Of a stretch of DNA of 64,000 bases, positions 17,163 through 26,116 are shown one piece after another (within the stretch, counting starts at the first letter, position 1; each line of letters begins with the position of its first letter). Location: positions 109,904-173,903 of the forward strand of contig NZ_BIFH01000034.1 in the NCBI RefSeq assembly GCF_003967355.1, written 5' to 3'. The position numbers and the translations under genes are program-made. The notes below the pieces were generated by a model. The model saw nothing but the letters and a program-made list of their open reading frames with translations, did no database searches and was not told where the DNA came from. This DNA comes from Embleya hyalina (lineage in GTDB: Bacteria; Actinomycetota; Actinomycetes; Streptomycetales; Streptomycetaceae).

Positions 17163-18011
17163 TCACCGACGCGACAAGGCATCCCCGTGCGCGGACGTGG
17201 TGCGTTCGGCGGGGTCGAGGGCCATGGCGGTGTCGATGAACACCTCCAACTCCGGGTCGGCCCAGGGGCGGACGTCGGCAAGGGGGACGCGCCGTCGGCC
17301 GGTGGCGATGTCCTCCAGGACCTCGCCGGGGGTGGCGTCGGGGCCGGCCACGCGGTCGGTGGCTGGGGTGGTGCCGGTCCAGGCCCACCGGATGGCCGCG
17401 CCGAGGCTGTAGATCTCGGCGGCCTCGGTCACCTCCAGGTCGACGTCGGCGGGGGTGTCCAGGAGCCGGTGGGCGATCTCGGGTGCGGTGGCTTGGTCCC
17501 CGCCGCCGCGGTAGGGGCCGGGCAGCGGCGACAGGCGTGGGTGGTGCGCGAGGTCGTGGTCGATGAGGTCGACCCGGCTTTCGTCGGGGGAGATGAGGAG
17601 GTTGTCCGGGTGGATGTCGCCGTGGCGCCATCCGGCCGCGTGTCGGCTCTCGAGCGTGGTGTACGCGGCCGACGTGATGGCGCGCAGGCGTTCCGCGAAG
17701 TCTTGCGTTGCCGCGTTGTCGCGGGCGGCCCGACACCATTGCCACAGGGTGGTGCCGGGCAGCCAGCCGAACGCGGCCCAGGTACCGGCGTCGTTTTCGC
17801 CGTGGGCGGAGGCCATGGTGGTCAGGCCCTCCTCGCGCAGGAGCGCGACGGCGCGGGCCTCGTGCACCAGGGATGCCGCGGCGGCGGGTTGCGCGGCGGT
17901 CTTGATCTTCCAGTCGGTGGTGCGCCATGCGTTGGTGTGGTGGGGGCTCAGAAGCTGCGGGGCCTCGGTAACGTTGAGGGCGGTGAGCGCGGTGGCGAGG
18001 AGCGGGTCCAT
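17163..18011 (-). CDS. Protein kinase-like phosphotransferase in a graspetide cluster
   Basis: A 282-aa protein with a kinase/APH fold. Around residue 130 it has the catalytic loop GWRHGDIHPDNLLI (HxDxxxxN), followed by VDLIDHDLAHHP in the metal-binding (DFG) position. The segment PADVDLEVTEAAEIYSLGAA matches the kinase C-lobe 'DIYSLG' motif, and WADPELEVFIDTAMALDPAE matches its C-terminal helices. It starts at ATG 18011, three bases after the stop of the ATP-grasp gene, in one apparent operon precursor-ATP-grasp-kinase. A kinase beside an ATP-grasp RiPP maturase suggests extra modification or regulation of the peptide; the substrate is not known. Confidence 0.75.
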   Translation of the reverse strand: MDPLLATALTALNVTEAPQLLSPHHTNAWRTTDWKIKTAAQPAAAASLVHEARAVALLREEGLTTMASAHGENDAGTWAAFGWLPGTTLWQWCRAARDNAATQDFAERLRAITSAAYTTLESRHAAGWRHGDIHPDNLLISPDESRVDLIDHDLAHHPRLSPLPGPYRGGGDQATAPEIAHRLLDTPADVDLEVTEAAEIYSLGAAIRWAWTGTTPATDRVAGPDATPGEVLEDIATGRRRVPLADVRPWADPELEVFIDTAMALDPAERTTSAHGDALSRR

Positions 18012-18014
18012 GCC

Positions 18015-18974
18015 TTACATCCTTGCGGGTTCGGGTGGTGTGGTGGGGCCGTGGACGAGAAGGCGGGCGATCGCGGTGGAGATCGGCAGGCCGGTGCAGG
18101 TCTCGATCGCGCCGAACTCGCCCACGACGTTGGTCTCCAGGTAGTGCCACGTCCTGCGCTGGTCCACCACGAAGTCGAGCGCGCTGTACGCGAGGCCGAG
18201 ATCGCGCACGTGTTCCACGCAGGCCCGCGCGATGTGCTCGGGAGCGGTGATCGCCTCGTGGTGGTCCACGGGGGCGTTGCGGCAGTCGAGTTCGTCGTGG
18301 GTGATCGCCGCGGCGAAGACCCGGTTGTCGACCACGGTCACCCGGGCGTCGAACGCGCGGTCCTCGACGAGGGCTTGGAGGTAGTGCACGGTGCCAGCGA
18401 CGGTGGTCGCGTCGTCGCTCGCGCGCAGGCGGGTGGTGGGGATGAACGTGGTGTGCCGTTGGGTCTGGGCCTTGACCACGACCCGGTCCCGCTGTTCGGC
18501 AACGAACGCGCGCACCGTGTCCGGGTCCGACGTGAGCAGCGTGTCCGGGACGGTGAAACCGGCCCGGGCTGCGGCCGCGAGCTGCGCCGGTTTCAACCGC
18601 GCGGCGGCCCCCACCGTGGGGTCGCCCACCCACACCCTCAACGGCGCCGTCTTGAGCAGTCCCAGCAGCGCGGTCGTGTTCTCGTGCGCCCGCCACCGCT
18701 CGTCCGCCTCGGGGTGTGCCTCGGGCCGGGTGGGCTTGCGCCAGTACACCGCGCACCCTTCGTCCAGGATCACCGATCGATCCCCGTGATACAGACGTGT
18801 GTGCCATCGGCCTCGGGGGTCGAATCGGCCGTCGACGCGCGGGTCCTCGCGCATACGCCCGGGGTCCAGCCGCAGCACCACGGCGGCGTGGCTGCCGAGC
18901 CGATCCACCACCATGTCGGCGGTGAAATCGTTCTCGGCGGCCACGACCACGACCCCGGGACGGGGATCGGTCAT
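18015..18974 (-). CDS. tgmB: ATP-grasp ribosomal peptide maturase (graspetide ligase)
   Basis: A 319-aa ATP-grasp ligase that in this family forms side-chain ester or amide crosslinks in a precursor peptide. Visible marks: an N-terminal pre-ATP-grasp domain, AVYWRKPTRPEA, the segment ARLKPAQLAAAARAGFTVPD, the ATP-binding VVVKAQTQRHTTFIPTTRL, and at the C-terminus GLAYSALDFVVDQ followed by HYLETNVVGEFGAIE with the metal ligands D, E and N. The start ATG 18974 overlaps the precursor stop by one base. A longer open frame to 19352 would swallow the precursor and is rejected. Bases 18354-18386 are an exact protospacer for the newest spacer of CRISPR array 6. Confidence 0.88.
   Translation of the reverse strand: MTDPRPGVVVVAAENDFTADMVVDRLGSHAAVVLRLDPGRMREDPRVDGRFDPRGRWHTRLYHGDRSVILDEGCAVYWRKPTRPEAHPEADERWRAHENTTALLGLLKTAPLRVWVGDPTVGAAARLKPAQLAAAARAGFTVPDTLLTSDPDTVRAFVAEQRDRVVVKAQTQRHTTFIPTTRLRASDDATTVAGTVHYLQALVEDRAFDARVTVVDNRVFAAAITHDELDCRNAPVDHHEAITAPEHIARACVEHVRDLGLAYSALDFVVDQRRTWHYLETNVVGEFGAIETCTGLPISTAIARLLVHGPTTPPEPARM
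18354..18386. other. Protospacer identical to CRISPR array 6 spacer 1 (self-target)
   Basis: The 33 bases here are the exact reverse complement of plus-strand 16821-16853, i.e. the same sequence as the spacer in crRNA orientation, beginning CGCGCGGTCCTCGACGAGG and ending GGAGGTAGTG. The 5' flank on the plus strand is GAA (18351-18353) and the first protospacer base is C, giving an AA-C context compatible with the AA-type PAM of type I-E systems. Confidence 0.93.
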
Positions 18975-19171
18975 CAGTCGTCCGTCTTGAGCCCGGACGG
19001 CTCCTGGGTCTGGGTGTAGTCGGCGACAAGCGCCGGGTCGACGGAACGGATCAGCAGATTCCCGTCGACGACGACGTTCGCGCAAAGGATCGGGTCGTAG
19101 CGGTGCTCGGGCAGCGGCCTGACGCTGCCGGTGTGGGCAACTCTGCGGCCGAGGATCAATGGCTTGCTCAT
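18974..19171 (-). CDS. tgmA: Putative ATP-grasp-modified RiPP precursor peptide
   Basis: A 65-aa peptide, MSKPLILGRRVAHTGSVRPL then PEHRYDPILCANVVVDG and NLLIRSVDPALVADY, ending TQTQEPSGLKTDD. The 'YDP...VVxDGxxLI' leader and the short Thr/Asp/Glu-rich tail fit actinomycete ATP-grasp target precursors. Candidate ester donors and acceptors are the tail Thr/Ser and Asp/Glu residues (TQTQEPS...KTDD). A strong ribosome-binding site GGAAGGAAGG lies 10 bases before ATG 19171. The stop overlaps the maturase start. It is far shorter than the open frame reaching 19273, whose upstream part lacks motifs. Confidence 0.85.
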   Translation of the reverse strand: MSKPLILGRRVAHTGSVRPLPEHRYDPILCANVVVDGNLLIRSVDPALVADYTQTQEPSGLKTDD

Positions 19172-19378
19172 GACTTCGTGCCTTCCTTCCCCGAGTTCCG
19201 AACCCCGCCCACGTGGGCGGGACTCCTGATGGCGGTCCGGTCGGGGGCCGGGGCCTGCCGACCGGACCGTCACCTCCCAGTGAAGTCGCGTGCGCCCGAG
19301 GCGACCATGCCTCTGGCGCCCCAGGGGCGTTAAGCGCGTTAATCGACCTCACACGTCGTGCCCACGGGGGTGACCGTC
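19172..19378. promoter_or_regulatory. Divergent promoter region between precursor and regulator
   Basis: This 207-bp gap separates the precursor (leftward) and the HTH/TPR regulator (rightward), so it must hold both promoters. A TTAA-GCGCG-TTAA element at about 19331-19343 is the only AT-containing symmetric motif and is a candidate operator. No consensus -10 is obvious. Confidence 0.4.
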
Positions 19379-20746
19379 ATGACGAACACGAGCCGCCCGC
19401 CCAACCGATCACTGCAAGCGCTGGTCGCCGAGACCGGCTGCGCGTACGAGGCGATCGCCCGCACCGTCAACGCCGTCGGCGCCGAGGCGGGCCTGTACCT
19501 GCACTACACGCGCCCGTCGGTGGCACAGTGGATGAACGGCGCACGGCCACGCGACCCGGTACCCGCATTTTTGGCGGAGGCGTTGTCCCGCCGCTTGGGT
19601 AGACCCGTGATGGTGTCCGATATCGGCATGGCACCCCCCGGGGACGGCACCGGCATCGGCCTCGCCGGGGATCTCGATCCCGCCGCCGCCCTCGCCGACC
19701 TCGGGAGCACCATGCGACGACGCACCCTGATCACCACCGGCGCCTACTCCCTCGCCGCCGCCTGGGCACTGCCCGACTGGCAGGAAATCGCCGAACGCGG
19801 AACCCTCACCGCCCGCGCGGCCGGACCGCGCATCGGCGCCGGCGACGTCGCCGCCGTCCAAGCGATGACCCGCATGTTCACCCAAGTCGACGACATGCAC
19901 GGCTCCGGAGCGGTCCGCGACACCGCCCTGGCCTACCTGACCAACGAGGTCGCCGCCGACCTCAAGGCCGACGCCACCGACGCCGTACGCCGCGACCTGC
20001 ACCGCGCCGCCTCCACACTCGCCTACCTGGTGGGCTGGTACCACTGGGACTCCGAGCAACACCCCGCCGCGCAACGCCTGTACACCCTCGCCCTGCGACT
20101 GGCCGCCTCCGCCGACGACGGCCCCGCCTATGCCACCGTCCTGCGCGGCATGTCCGTCCAGGCCGGGAGCCTCCATCACCACAACACCGCCGTCCACCTC
20201 GCCGAACAGGCCGTCACCGCCGCCGGCGGCATCACCGCTTCGCCCCTGCACCGCGCATTCGTCCTCGCCTCGCTGGCCACCGCCACCGGCGGCGTCCGCA
20301 ACCGCCGCGCGGCCCTGCGGCACCTCGCCGAGACCGAACACGCCCTGGAACGAGCCGACCAAGCCCCCGGCCCCAGCGGGGGCTTCCACGCCGCCTCCCT
20401 CGAACACACCGCCGCGCTGACCCACCGCGCCCTCGGCGACCTCAAGACCGCGACCGCCGCCATGGACCGAAGCAACCGGGCCCGCCCCACCCACGAACGC
20501 ACCCACCGCGCCGTCTCCTCCGGGATCCTCGCCGAGATGCTCCTCGACCTCGGCCGCCTCGACGAGGCGTGCCAGGCCTGGACCACGCTCCTGGACGAAC
20601 ACGCGAACGTGCGCTGCGGACGGGCCGACAGCGCGGTCGCCCTCATGCGCGCCCGACTCCGCCCCCACGCCCGCATGCCCGCCACCGCCGCTCTCCTCCA
20701 AAGATCGGGCACCGGGAGCCAGGGCCGGACAGCAAATGGGCCGTGA
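19379..20746 (+). CDS. Transcriptional regulator-like protein with TPR domain, divergent to graspetide genes
   Basis: A 455-aa protein. The N-terminus (residues ~1-75) resembles actinomycete XRE-like regulators: SLQALVAETGCAYEAIARTV, then HYTRPSVAQWMNGARP and FLAEALSRRLGRPV. After a short linker with RRRTLITTGAYSLAAAWALP, residues ~150-440 form TPR-like helices (AQRLYTLALRLAASADDGPA, AVHLAEQAVTAAGG, TEHALERADQAPG). Such proteins regulate natural-product and sporulation genes in Streptomyces. GTG 19358 and 19370 are alternative starts; ATG 19379 is preferred because GGGGG lies 8 bases upstream. Its divergent position suggests control of the RiPP operon. Confidence 0.75.
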   Translation: MTNTSRPPNRSLQALVAETGCAYEAIARTVNAVGAEAGLYLHYTRPSVAQWMNGARPRDPVPAFLAEALSRRLGRPVMVSDIGMAPPGDGTGIGLAGDLDPAAALADLGSTMRRRTLITTGAYSLAAAWALPDWQEIAERGTLTARAAGPRIGAGDVAAVQAMTRMFTQVDDMHGSGAVRDTALAYLTNEVAADLKADATDAVRRDLHRAASTLAYLVGWYHWDSEQHPAAQRLYTLALRLAASADDGPAYATVLRGMSVQAGSLHHHNTAVHLAEQAVTAAGGITASPLHRAFVLASLATATGGVRNRRAALRHLAETEHALERADQAPGPSGGFHAASLEHTAALTHRALGDLKTATAAMDRSNRARPTHERTHRAVSSGILAEMLLDLGRLDEACQAWTTLLDEHANVRCGRADSAVALMRARLRPHARMPATAALLQRSGTGSQGRTANGP

Positions 20747-20922
20747 CACACGAACCACCGACCCCGCCAAACGAGCCGACGCGAACGTCCGTCCCGCCCG
20801 ACCGCCGAATCGAAGGCTCCAGGATGGAGCAGGTCCGGAGCCCCGGGGATAAAGCTACCGAGCGGCACTTGTGCGTGAGTCCGAACAACCCCTCGTTGCC
20901 CTCCGGCGTTCGCAAGTTCGTC

Positions 20923-21892
20923 GAACCATCCCCGCGCTCGCGGGGCCGACAAAACAACGGGAACAGGGGACCGGATCCGATGAAGCGAATCGACAGCACC
21001 CGGCCCGCAGGAAGCACCCCCGCTCGCGCGGGGCCGACTACATGCGCGTGAGGGTGCCCGCGCTGGCGACGGGAACATCCCCGCGCTCGCGGGGCCGACT
21101 CGAGTCCGCGACGGCAGAGGTCGAGCCACGCCGGAACATCCCCGCGCTCGCGGGGCCGACGAAGCGGTCCTGCGCCTGCCGAAGCCCTGGAGGGGAACAT
21201 CCCCGCGCTCGCGGGGCCGACGTTTCACGCGGAACGGCCTCAGCTCGGGTCGTGGGAACATCCCCGCGCTCGCGGGGCCGACGCGGGCGGGTGGTCGGTG
21301 ATGGGCACCGTGCGGGGAACATCCCCGCGCTCGCGGGGCCGACCGGACTCCTGTCCGCTTTAGGTGGGTTTTTGGGGGAACATCCCCGCGCTCGCGGGGC
21401 CGACTGTTCCGTCGAAATCGGTGCCAGCGCGGATGACGGAACATCCCCGCGCTCGCGGGGCCGACTCTCTGAGAGCCCGGGAGCGTAGACCCGCTGTCGG
21501 AACATCCCCGCGCTCGCGGGGCCGACGCGCCGCCCGCCGCGAACAGTCCCGTGGTGCCGGGAACATCCCCGCGCTCGCGGGGCCGACTCGCCGCACAGCC
21601 GAAGCAGACGCCGCCGCCCAGGAACATCCCCGCGCTCGCGGGGCCGACGCGATATCCCCCGCAAACCACCAGACCGAGTAGGGAACATCCCCGCGCTCGC
21701 GGGGCCGACGAAGTCGGCGCCCCACACCGGCGCGACCGGTGGGGAACATCCCCGCGCTCGCGGGGCCGACTACGTGGACGAGGCGACGACCGTCCCGCAG
21801 GAGGGAACATCCCCGCGCTCGCGGGGCCGACCGGCTCTGTAGCGCCTCCAGCGTCAGCGCACTGGGAACATCCCCGCGCTCGCGGGGCCGAC
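20923..21892 (-). CRISPR. CRISPR array 7, 16 repeats, leftward
   Basis: Old repeats start at 20923 and 21010 (29 nt), separated by a 59-nt interval. From 21072 the repeats are GGAACATCCCCGCGCT-CGCGGGGCCGAC at 61-bp steps to 21865. The transcript repeat ends in GATGTTCC. Fifteen intervals in all. The 160 bp before the array (20750-20920) show no gene. Confidence 0.97.
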
Positions 21893-22008
21893 ACTGGATG
21901 ACCTGGGCATCTACCAGCGGGTAACAGCGTTTTCATTCGGTTGCATCTTGCCACCTGTGAATTGTCTCCGGCCCGGGCAAATCTCTCCCGCCACCAAGGT
22001 AGTTCACC
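21893..22008 (-). promoter_or_regulatory. CRISPR leader of array 7
   Basis: ACTGGATGACCTGGGCATCT, GCGGGTAACAGCGTTTTCAT and CGGTTGCATCTTGCCACC adjoin the last repeat. The right half TTCACC of the palindrome is kept at 22003-22008 but the left half is altered (GGGCAA). Confidence 0.78.
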
Positions 22009-22211
22009 ACCCACCCCTCGGCGCCGACGAAACGGCGATCGATCCGTGCCGAACCCCGCACGCCCCGAGGCCCACCCCGCTCCCGACGCCGGACGGATCG
22101 AAAGCCGGGCCGCCATGCGCCGAACCGATCGCACCCTCGAGGAGCGCACCCCCGGGTGGAGAGGGCCCGCCGTGTCCGCAGGCAACACGAACGGATCCTT
22201 ACGGCCGAGCC

Positions 22212-22665
22212 GAGCAGTCCCGCGTTCGCGGGGCCGACACCGATTTCGGTGGCACGTCGCTCCGGGCGCTGGGAGCACCCCCGCGTTCGCGGGGCCGACA
22301 TCCCCGTGTGCGAGACAGCGTGTCCACGTTGCGGAGCATCCCCGCGTTCGCGGGGCCGACGACTACCTGCAAAACGGATCGTTCCGGCGTCATGGACCAT
22401 CCCCGCTCGCGCGGGGCCGACGAGTCCACCCCCACCGCCCGCAGGCGACGCCCGGGACCATCCCCGCTCGCGCGGGGCCGACGCCGGGGCGTAGTTGCTG
22501 AACGGACACGCCCAGGGACCATCCCCGCTCGCGCGGGGCCGACGGCCCGCCCTGGGCGAACGCCGCCGCCATCTCGGGACCATCCCCGCTCGCGCGGGGC
22601 CGACTCCGCCGTGGTCCTTGGCGAGCCGCGTGAGCCGGGACCATCCCCGCTCGCGCGGGGCCGAC
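22212..22665 (-). CRISPR. CRISPR array 8, 8 repeats, leftward
   Basis: Repeats start at 22212 (degenerate), 22272, 22333, 22394, 22455, 22516, 22577 and 22638. The three oldest read GGAGCA and the five newest GGACCATCCCCGCTCG-CGCGGGGCCGAC, so the handle base changed within this array. Seven spacers. Confidence 0.96.
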
Positions 22666-22780
22666 ACTGGATGACCTGGGCATCTACCATTCGGTAGCAG
22701 CGTTTTCATTCGGTTGCATCTCGCCACCCATGTGTCGTCTTCGATGACCCGAATCTCCGTCGAGACCACGGTAGTTCACC
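22666..22780 (-). promoter_or_regulatory. CRISPR leader of array 8
   Basis: Usual blocks, with ACCATTCGGTAGCAGCGTTT replacing the common ACCAGCGGGTAACAGCG. The palindrome's right arm TTCACC ends at 22780; the left arm is changed to CCCGAA. Confidence 0.77.
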
Positions 22781-23072
22781 CAAGCGCTGCCCTCCGTGCG
22801 GCGAAGCGTCGTTCGACCCGGAGCGGCCGAGGCGGGCACGGTCGGAGCACATTCCGTCCTCGACAGCGTCCGGAGCGAACCACCGGCTTCCCGCTGCGCC
22901 CCGGCACCCGGACTGCGCGCGTGGAAGCGACGCCCGCGCCGGACCGGCCGTGCCCCGCACGATCGGGAGGGTGAACCCGCCCTCGACACCAGCCGGATCG
23001 ACCGACCGGCCCGCCCCTGCGCTGCGCGAGGGGGCCGACGCCTCGCACCTGCTCGAGCGCTACAACACCCTG

Positions 23073-24441
23073 GGAGCATCCCCGCTCGCGCGGGGCCGAC
23101 GAGAACACTCCTCCACGCCAGGATCACTGGTGGGAAGCATCCCCGCGTTCGCGGGGCCGACTCGTCGCGGACGCCGAGACGCACGGCCTCCTGCGGACCA
23201 TCCCCGCGTTCGCGGGGCCGACGGTCCACCCCGTGAAAACCCCCTGAGACACCGAGGACCATCCCCGCGTTCGCGGGGCCGACAGGCCATCCGCATCGGA
23301 ACCGGAGTAGCCCAACGGACCATCCCCGCGTTCGCGGGGCCGACGTCCTGGACGTCGGCGACGGTGGCCGAGACCAGGGACCATCCCCGCGTTCGCGGGG
23401 CCGACGCGTGGGTCACGTAGTGCTCGCCGCGGTGGGGGGACCATCCCCGCGTTCGCGGGGCCGACGCGGCGATGTCGGCGGCGGGGGTGTGGTCGATGGG
23501 ACCATCCCCGCGTTCGCGGGGCCGACGGGATGCGACGCGGCTACCGGTACTACGTCCGGGGACCATCCCCGCGTTCGCGGGGCCGACTACGGGACCGCCT
23601 TCCTGGCACTCGTGCGGAGAGGACCATCCCCGCGTTCGCGGGGCCGACGGTCAGTTCGGCGACCTCGACACACTGGCCGCCGGACCATCCCCGCGTTCGC
23701 GGGGCCGACGGCCCTTCGCCGGCGCAGGGTGGCGATCCCCGGGGACCATCCCCGCGCCTGCGGGGCCGACAACACGGTGACAAGGGAGCCTTGTCGCCGA
23801 CGGGGACCATCCCCGCGCCTGCGGGGCCGACGTGAGGGCGGAGAGGGCGAGGACGGCGACGACGGGACCATCCCCGCGCCTGCGGGGCCGACACCGACTG
23901 ACCGCAGAGGGCATCGCCGACGCGAGGACCATCCCCGCGCCTGCGGGGCCGACTCCGGTGTCCGGCGCTTTTCGACAGGCGGATGAGGACCATCCCCGCG
24001 CCTGCGGGGCCGACACGAGTCCATCCGCACGGAGGAGTGCGGTCGCCGGACCATCCCCGCGCCTGCGGGGCCGACCACGGCCACCTCGAGGCCCTGGCCG
24101 GGGCGCGGGGACCATCCCCGCGCCTGCGGGGCCGACTTCGACGAGGCGGCCGGTGCGGTCCATCGCGCGGGACCATCCCCGCGCCTGCGGGGCCGACAGG
24201 TCGCGGAGTTCGCGGTCGAGGGTTTCCGTGGGACCATCCCCGCGCCTGCGGGGCCGACGTCGCTAGGGCCCACATGCACTCGATCGGGGGGGGACCATCC
24301 CCGCGCCTGCGGGGCCGACATTTCCGACAGCGCCGTGATCACCGGGAGACCGGGACCATCCCCGCGCCTGCGGGGCCGACGACCTCGTCGGCGGTCTGCT
24401 CGTCGACCTCCCGGGACCATCCCCGCGCCTGCGGGGCCGAC
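23073..24441 (-). CRISPR. CRISPR array 9, 23 repeats, the largest array, leftward
   Basis: Repeats run from 23073 to 24414 at 60-62 bp steps. A very degenerate additional unit may lie at 23013-23039. The loop changes once: repeats from 23133 to 23682 read GCGTTCGCG, those from 23743 on read GCGCCTGCG. The oldest copies begin GGAGCA or GGAAGCA, the rest GGACCA. Sharp switches like this show that each new repeat copies the leader-proximal one. Confidence 0.97.
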
Positions 24442-24556
24442 ACTGGATGACCTGGGGTCCTACCGGCAGGTAACAGCGTTTTTGATCGGTTGCATTTTGC
24501 CACCCATGCGTCGTCTTCGGCGGGCGAATCTCCGCAGACATCAAGGTGGTTCATCC
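24442..24556 (-). promoter_or_regulatory. CRISPR leader of array 9
   Basis: ACTGGATGACCTGGGGTCCT, GGTAACAGCGTTTTTGATCG and GTTGCATTTTGCCACCC are present. The palindrome is degenerate (GGGCGAA...TTCATCC, ending near 24556). No gene is seen between here and 24711. Confidence 0.78.
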
Positions 24557-24711
24557 GGGCGCCGGCCTCCGTGTCACCCGCATCGGACGCTGGTCACCGA
24601 CGCACGAGTGGGCGTGGCCGGTCTCCCGACTCGACACGCGGTGGTAAGAACGCTGTCGGCCGGGGATTTCGCGTGCCGCGCTGTGAGGTGGTGGCGATGT
24701 GGGTTCGGGAG

Positions 24712-24978
24712 TCAGGTTCCGAGCCAGGTGACCTGGGTGATGTAGATGCACTCCCGGCGGGGAACGGTGAGGTACTCGAAGAGGAGGTTGCGAGCCGGGT
24801 CGCTGTGGGTGCGGACGCCCGGGCCGGTACCCCGGAAGTCGACCCCGTCGAGGTAGACCATGGAATTGACCGTGGCCAGATCGGCGGCCGCCTTCTCGAC
24901 GGCGGCCAGGACCTCGGGCGGTAGGCCCGCGGCGACCTCGTCGAGACTGGGCAGCCATTCCCAGGACCAGTCACTCAC
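24712..24978 (-). CDS. Small protein translationally coupled to a DUF6247 protein (toxin-like partner)
   Basis: An 88-aa protein starting at GTG 24978 inside the end of the DUF6247 gene (overlap 8 bp), VSDWSWEWLPSLDEVAAGLP... It has EVLAAVEKAAADLATVNSMV and ends with strands RNLLFEYLTVPRRECIYITQ-VTWLGT, a layout similar to small RelE/ParE-like toxins ending in a beta strand. Coupling with DUF6247 is common in Streptomyces and suggests a toxin-antitoxin-like pair, but activity is inferred only. Confidence 0.55.
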   Translation of the reverse strand: MSDWSWEWLPSLDEVAAGLPPEVLAAVEKAAADLATVNSMVYLDGVDFRGTGPGVRTHSDPARNLLFEYLTVPRRECIYITQVTWLGT

Positions 24979-25330
24979 CGGCGATCTCGCGGTGCGCCTC
25001 GGCACGCAGGCGGCCGATCTCCGTACCCGCCTCCCGGATCTCCTCGGGGTCGTGCGACCGGGCCACGACGCGCTCCAACTCCCGCAGCCGCCGGGCGAGG
25101 GCGGGACGGCGCTCGATCGCCACGAACACCGCCCATTTCCGCAGGAACAGCCGCACCGCGTTCGGTTGAAGGTTCTCGGCGACCCAGTCCAGCGCCTCGT
25201 CCTCCTCCTGCTGGAACTCCGGCAGATACGTCGGACTCAACACCGCCACCGCCTCACGAAGCGCCCGAATCTTCAAGGGCGGCATCGCAAGCAGCGGCTC
25301 GTCGCCCCACTCGGCATGCTCAGCGGTCAT
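24971..25330 (-). CDS. DUF6247 family protein
   Basis: A 119-aa protein beginning at ATG 25330 just after GGAGGAGGAGGA, a clear ribosome-binding site. It contains KIRALREAVAVLSPTYLPEF, ALDWVAENLQPNAVRLFLRK-WAVFVAIERRP and ends REAGTEIGRLRAEAHREIAG, the pattern of DUF6247 proteins. Its role in the family is uncertain; they often precede a small RelE-like gene, as here. The open frame continues upstream to 25678 without support. The 377 bp from 25331 to 25707 contain no recognisable gene. Confidence 0.7.
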   Translation of the reverse strand: MTAEHAEWGDEPLLAMPPLKIRALREAVAVLSPTYLPEFQQEEDEALDWVAENLQPNAVRLFLRKWAVFVAIERRPALARRLRELERVVARSHDPEEIREAGTEIGRLRAEAHREIAGE

Positions 25331-25707
25331 GTCCTCCTCCTCCACCACCCAGTCAACCAGAACCGACCCGCACACACCCTCGACCACCACAGGACCGGAG
25401 CCGGTACGCCCGACGAACCGACCGCACCCGAAGCGCGAGACCACGTTCCACACCCGGCACACCCGCGTCACCGGGCCGAACTCCCTCACGACCTCGGAAC
25501 GAGGGTGGTGACCTCGTCCACGACATTCGGACGGCAGCCGTTCGGCACGTCGGACACCACCCCAACCGGGCGCCGATTCGAACGCCGAGGAGCGTGGTGA
25601 GAGGACGACGAGCACGACGTGACCGCTGTCGAACGAACGGGACGCCCATACGAAGCCAACGCCGAGTTCTGCGCGCAACCGCCGGCTGGTGGGTACATCT
25701 CACGTTC

Positions 25708-25858
25708 GGAAGCATCCCCGCGCCTGCGGGGCCGACCGGTTCGGCGATTTGCGGTGCGTCTCGAACGGCGAGCAATCCCCGCGCTCGCGGGGCCGACATC
25801 ACGTACGCGGCGGAATCGAGCGTCATGTCGGGGCAAACCCCGCGTTCGCGGGGCCGAC
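25708..25858 (-). CRISPR. CRISPR array 10, 3 degenerate repeats, probably inactive
   Basis: Repeat-like units occupy 25708-25736 (29 nt), 25770-25797 and 25831-25858. Even the leader-proximal unit is altered (GGGCAAACCCCGCG for GGAACATCCCCGCG), so a new spacer here would copy a broken repeat. Two spacers. Confidence 0.88.
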
Positions 25859-25973
25859 ACTGGATGACCTGGATGTCTACCAGCGGATAACGGCTTTTTC
25901 GTTCGGTTGCATTTTGCCACCTATGTGTCGTCCACGGTGCGGTGAACCTCCGGCGATTCCACCGTAGTTCACC
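25859..25973 (-). promoter_or_regulatory. CRISPR leader of array 10
   Basis: ACTGGATGACCTGGATGTCT, GATAACGGCTTTTTCGTTCG, GTTGCATTTTGCCACC and an intact palindrome GGTGAA...TTCACC at 25941-25973. The flank then continues in near identity to the flank of array 11 up to the first repeat of the next array. Confidence 0.8.
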
Positions 25974-26116
25974 CGACGGACCGCGCGAGGTGCGTGTCGA
26001 GCGGCGGTCGATCCGGGTCGGCCGAGGGTCGCGGCCGTCGGCGTCGGCTCCACCCACGCGGAAGTCGGCGAGTACCGGCGGCGCGTTGCGTACGCGGGCA
26101 CCGCGAACGTCGAAGA

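Noticed and set aside
16900..19029. 709-aa minus-strand frame
   Set aside because: Arg/Pro-rich shadow of the kinase and ATP-grasp genes, which have recognisable motifs in another frame.
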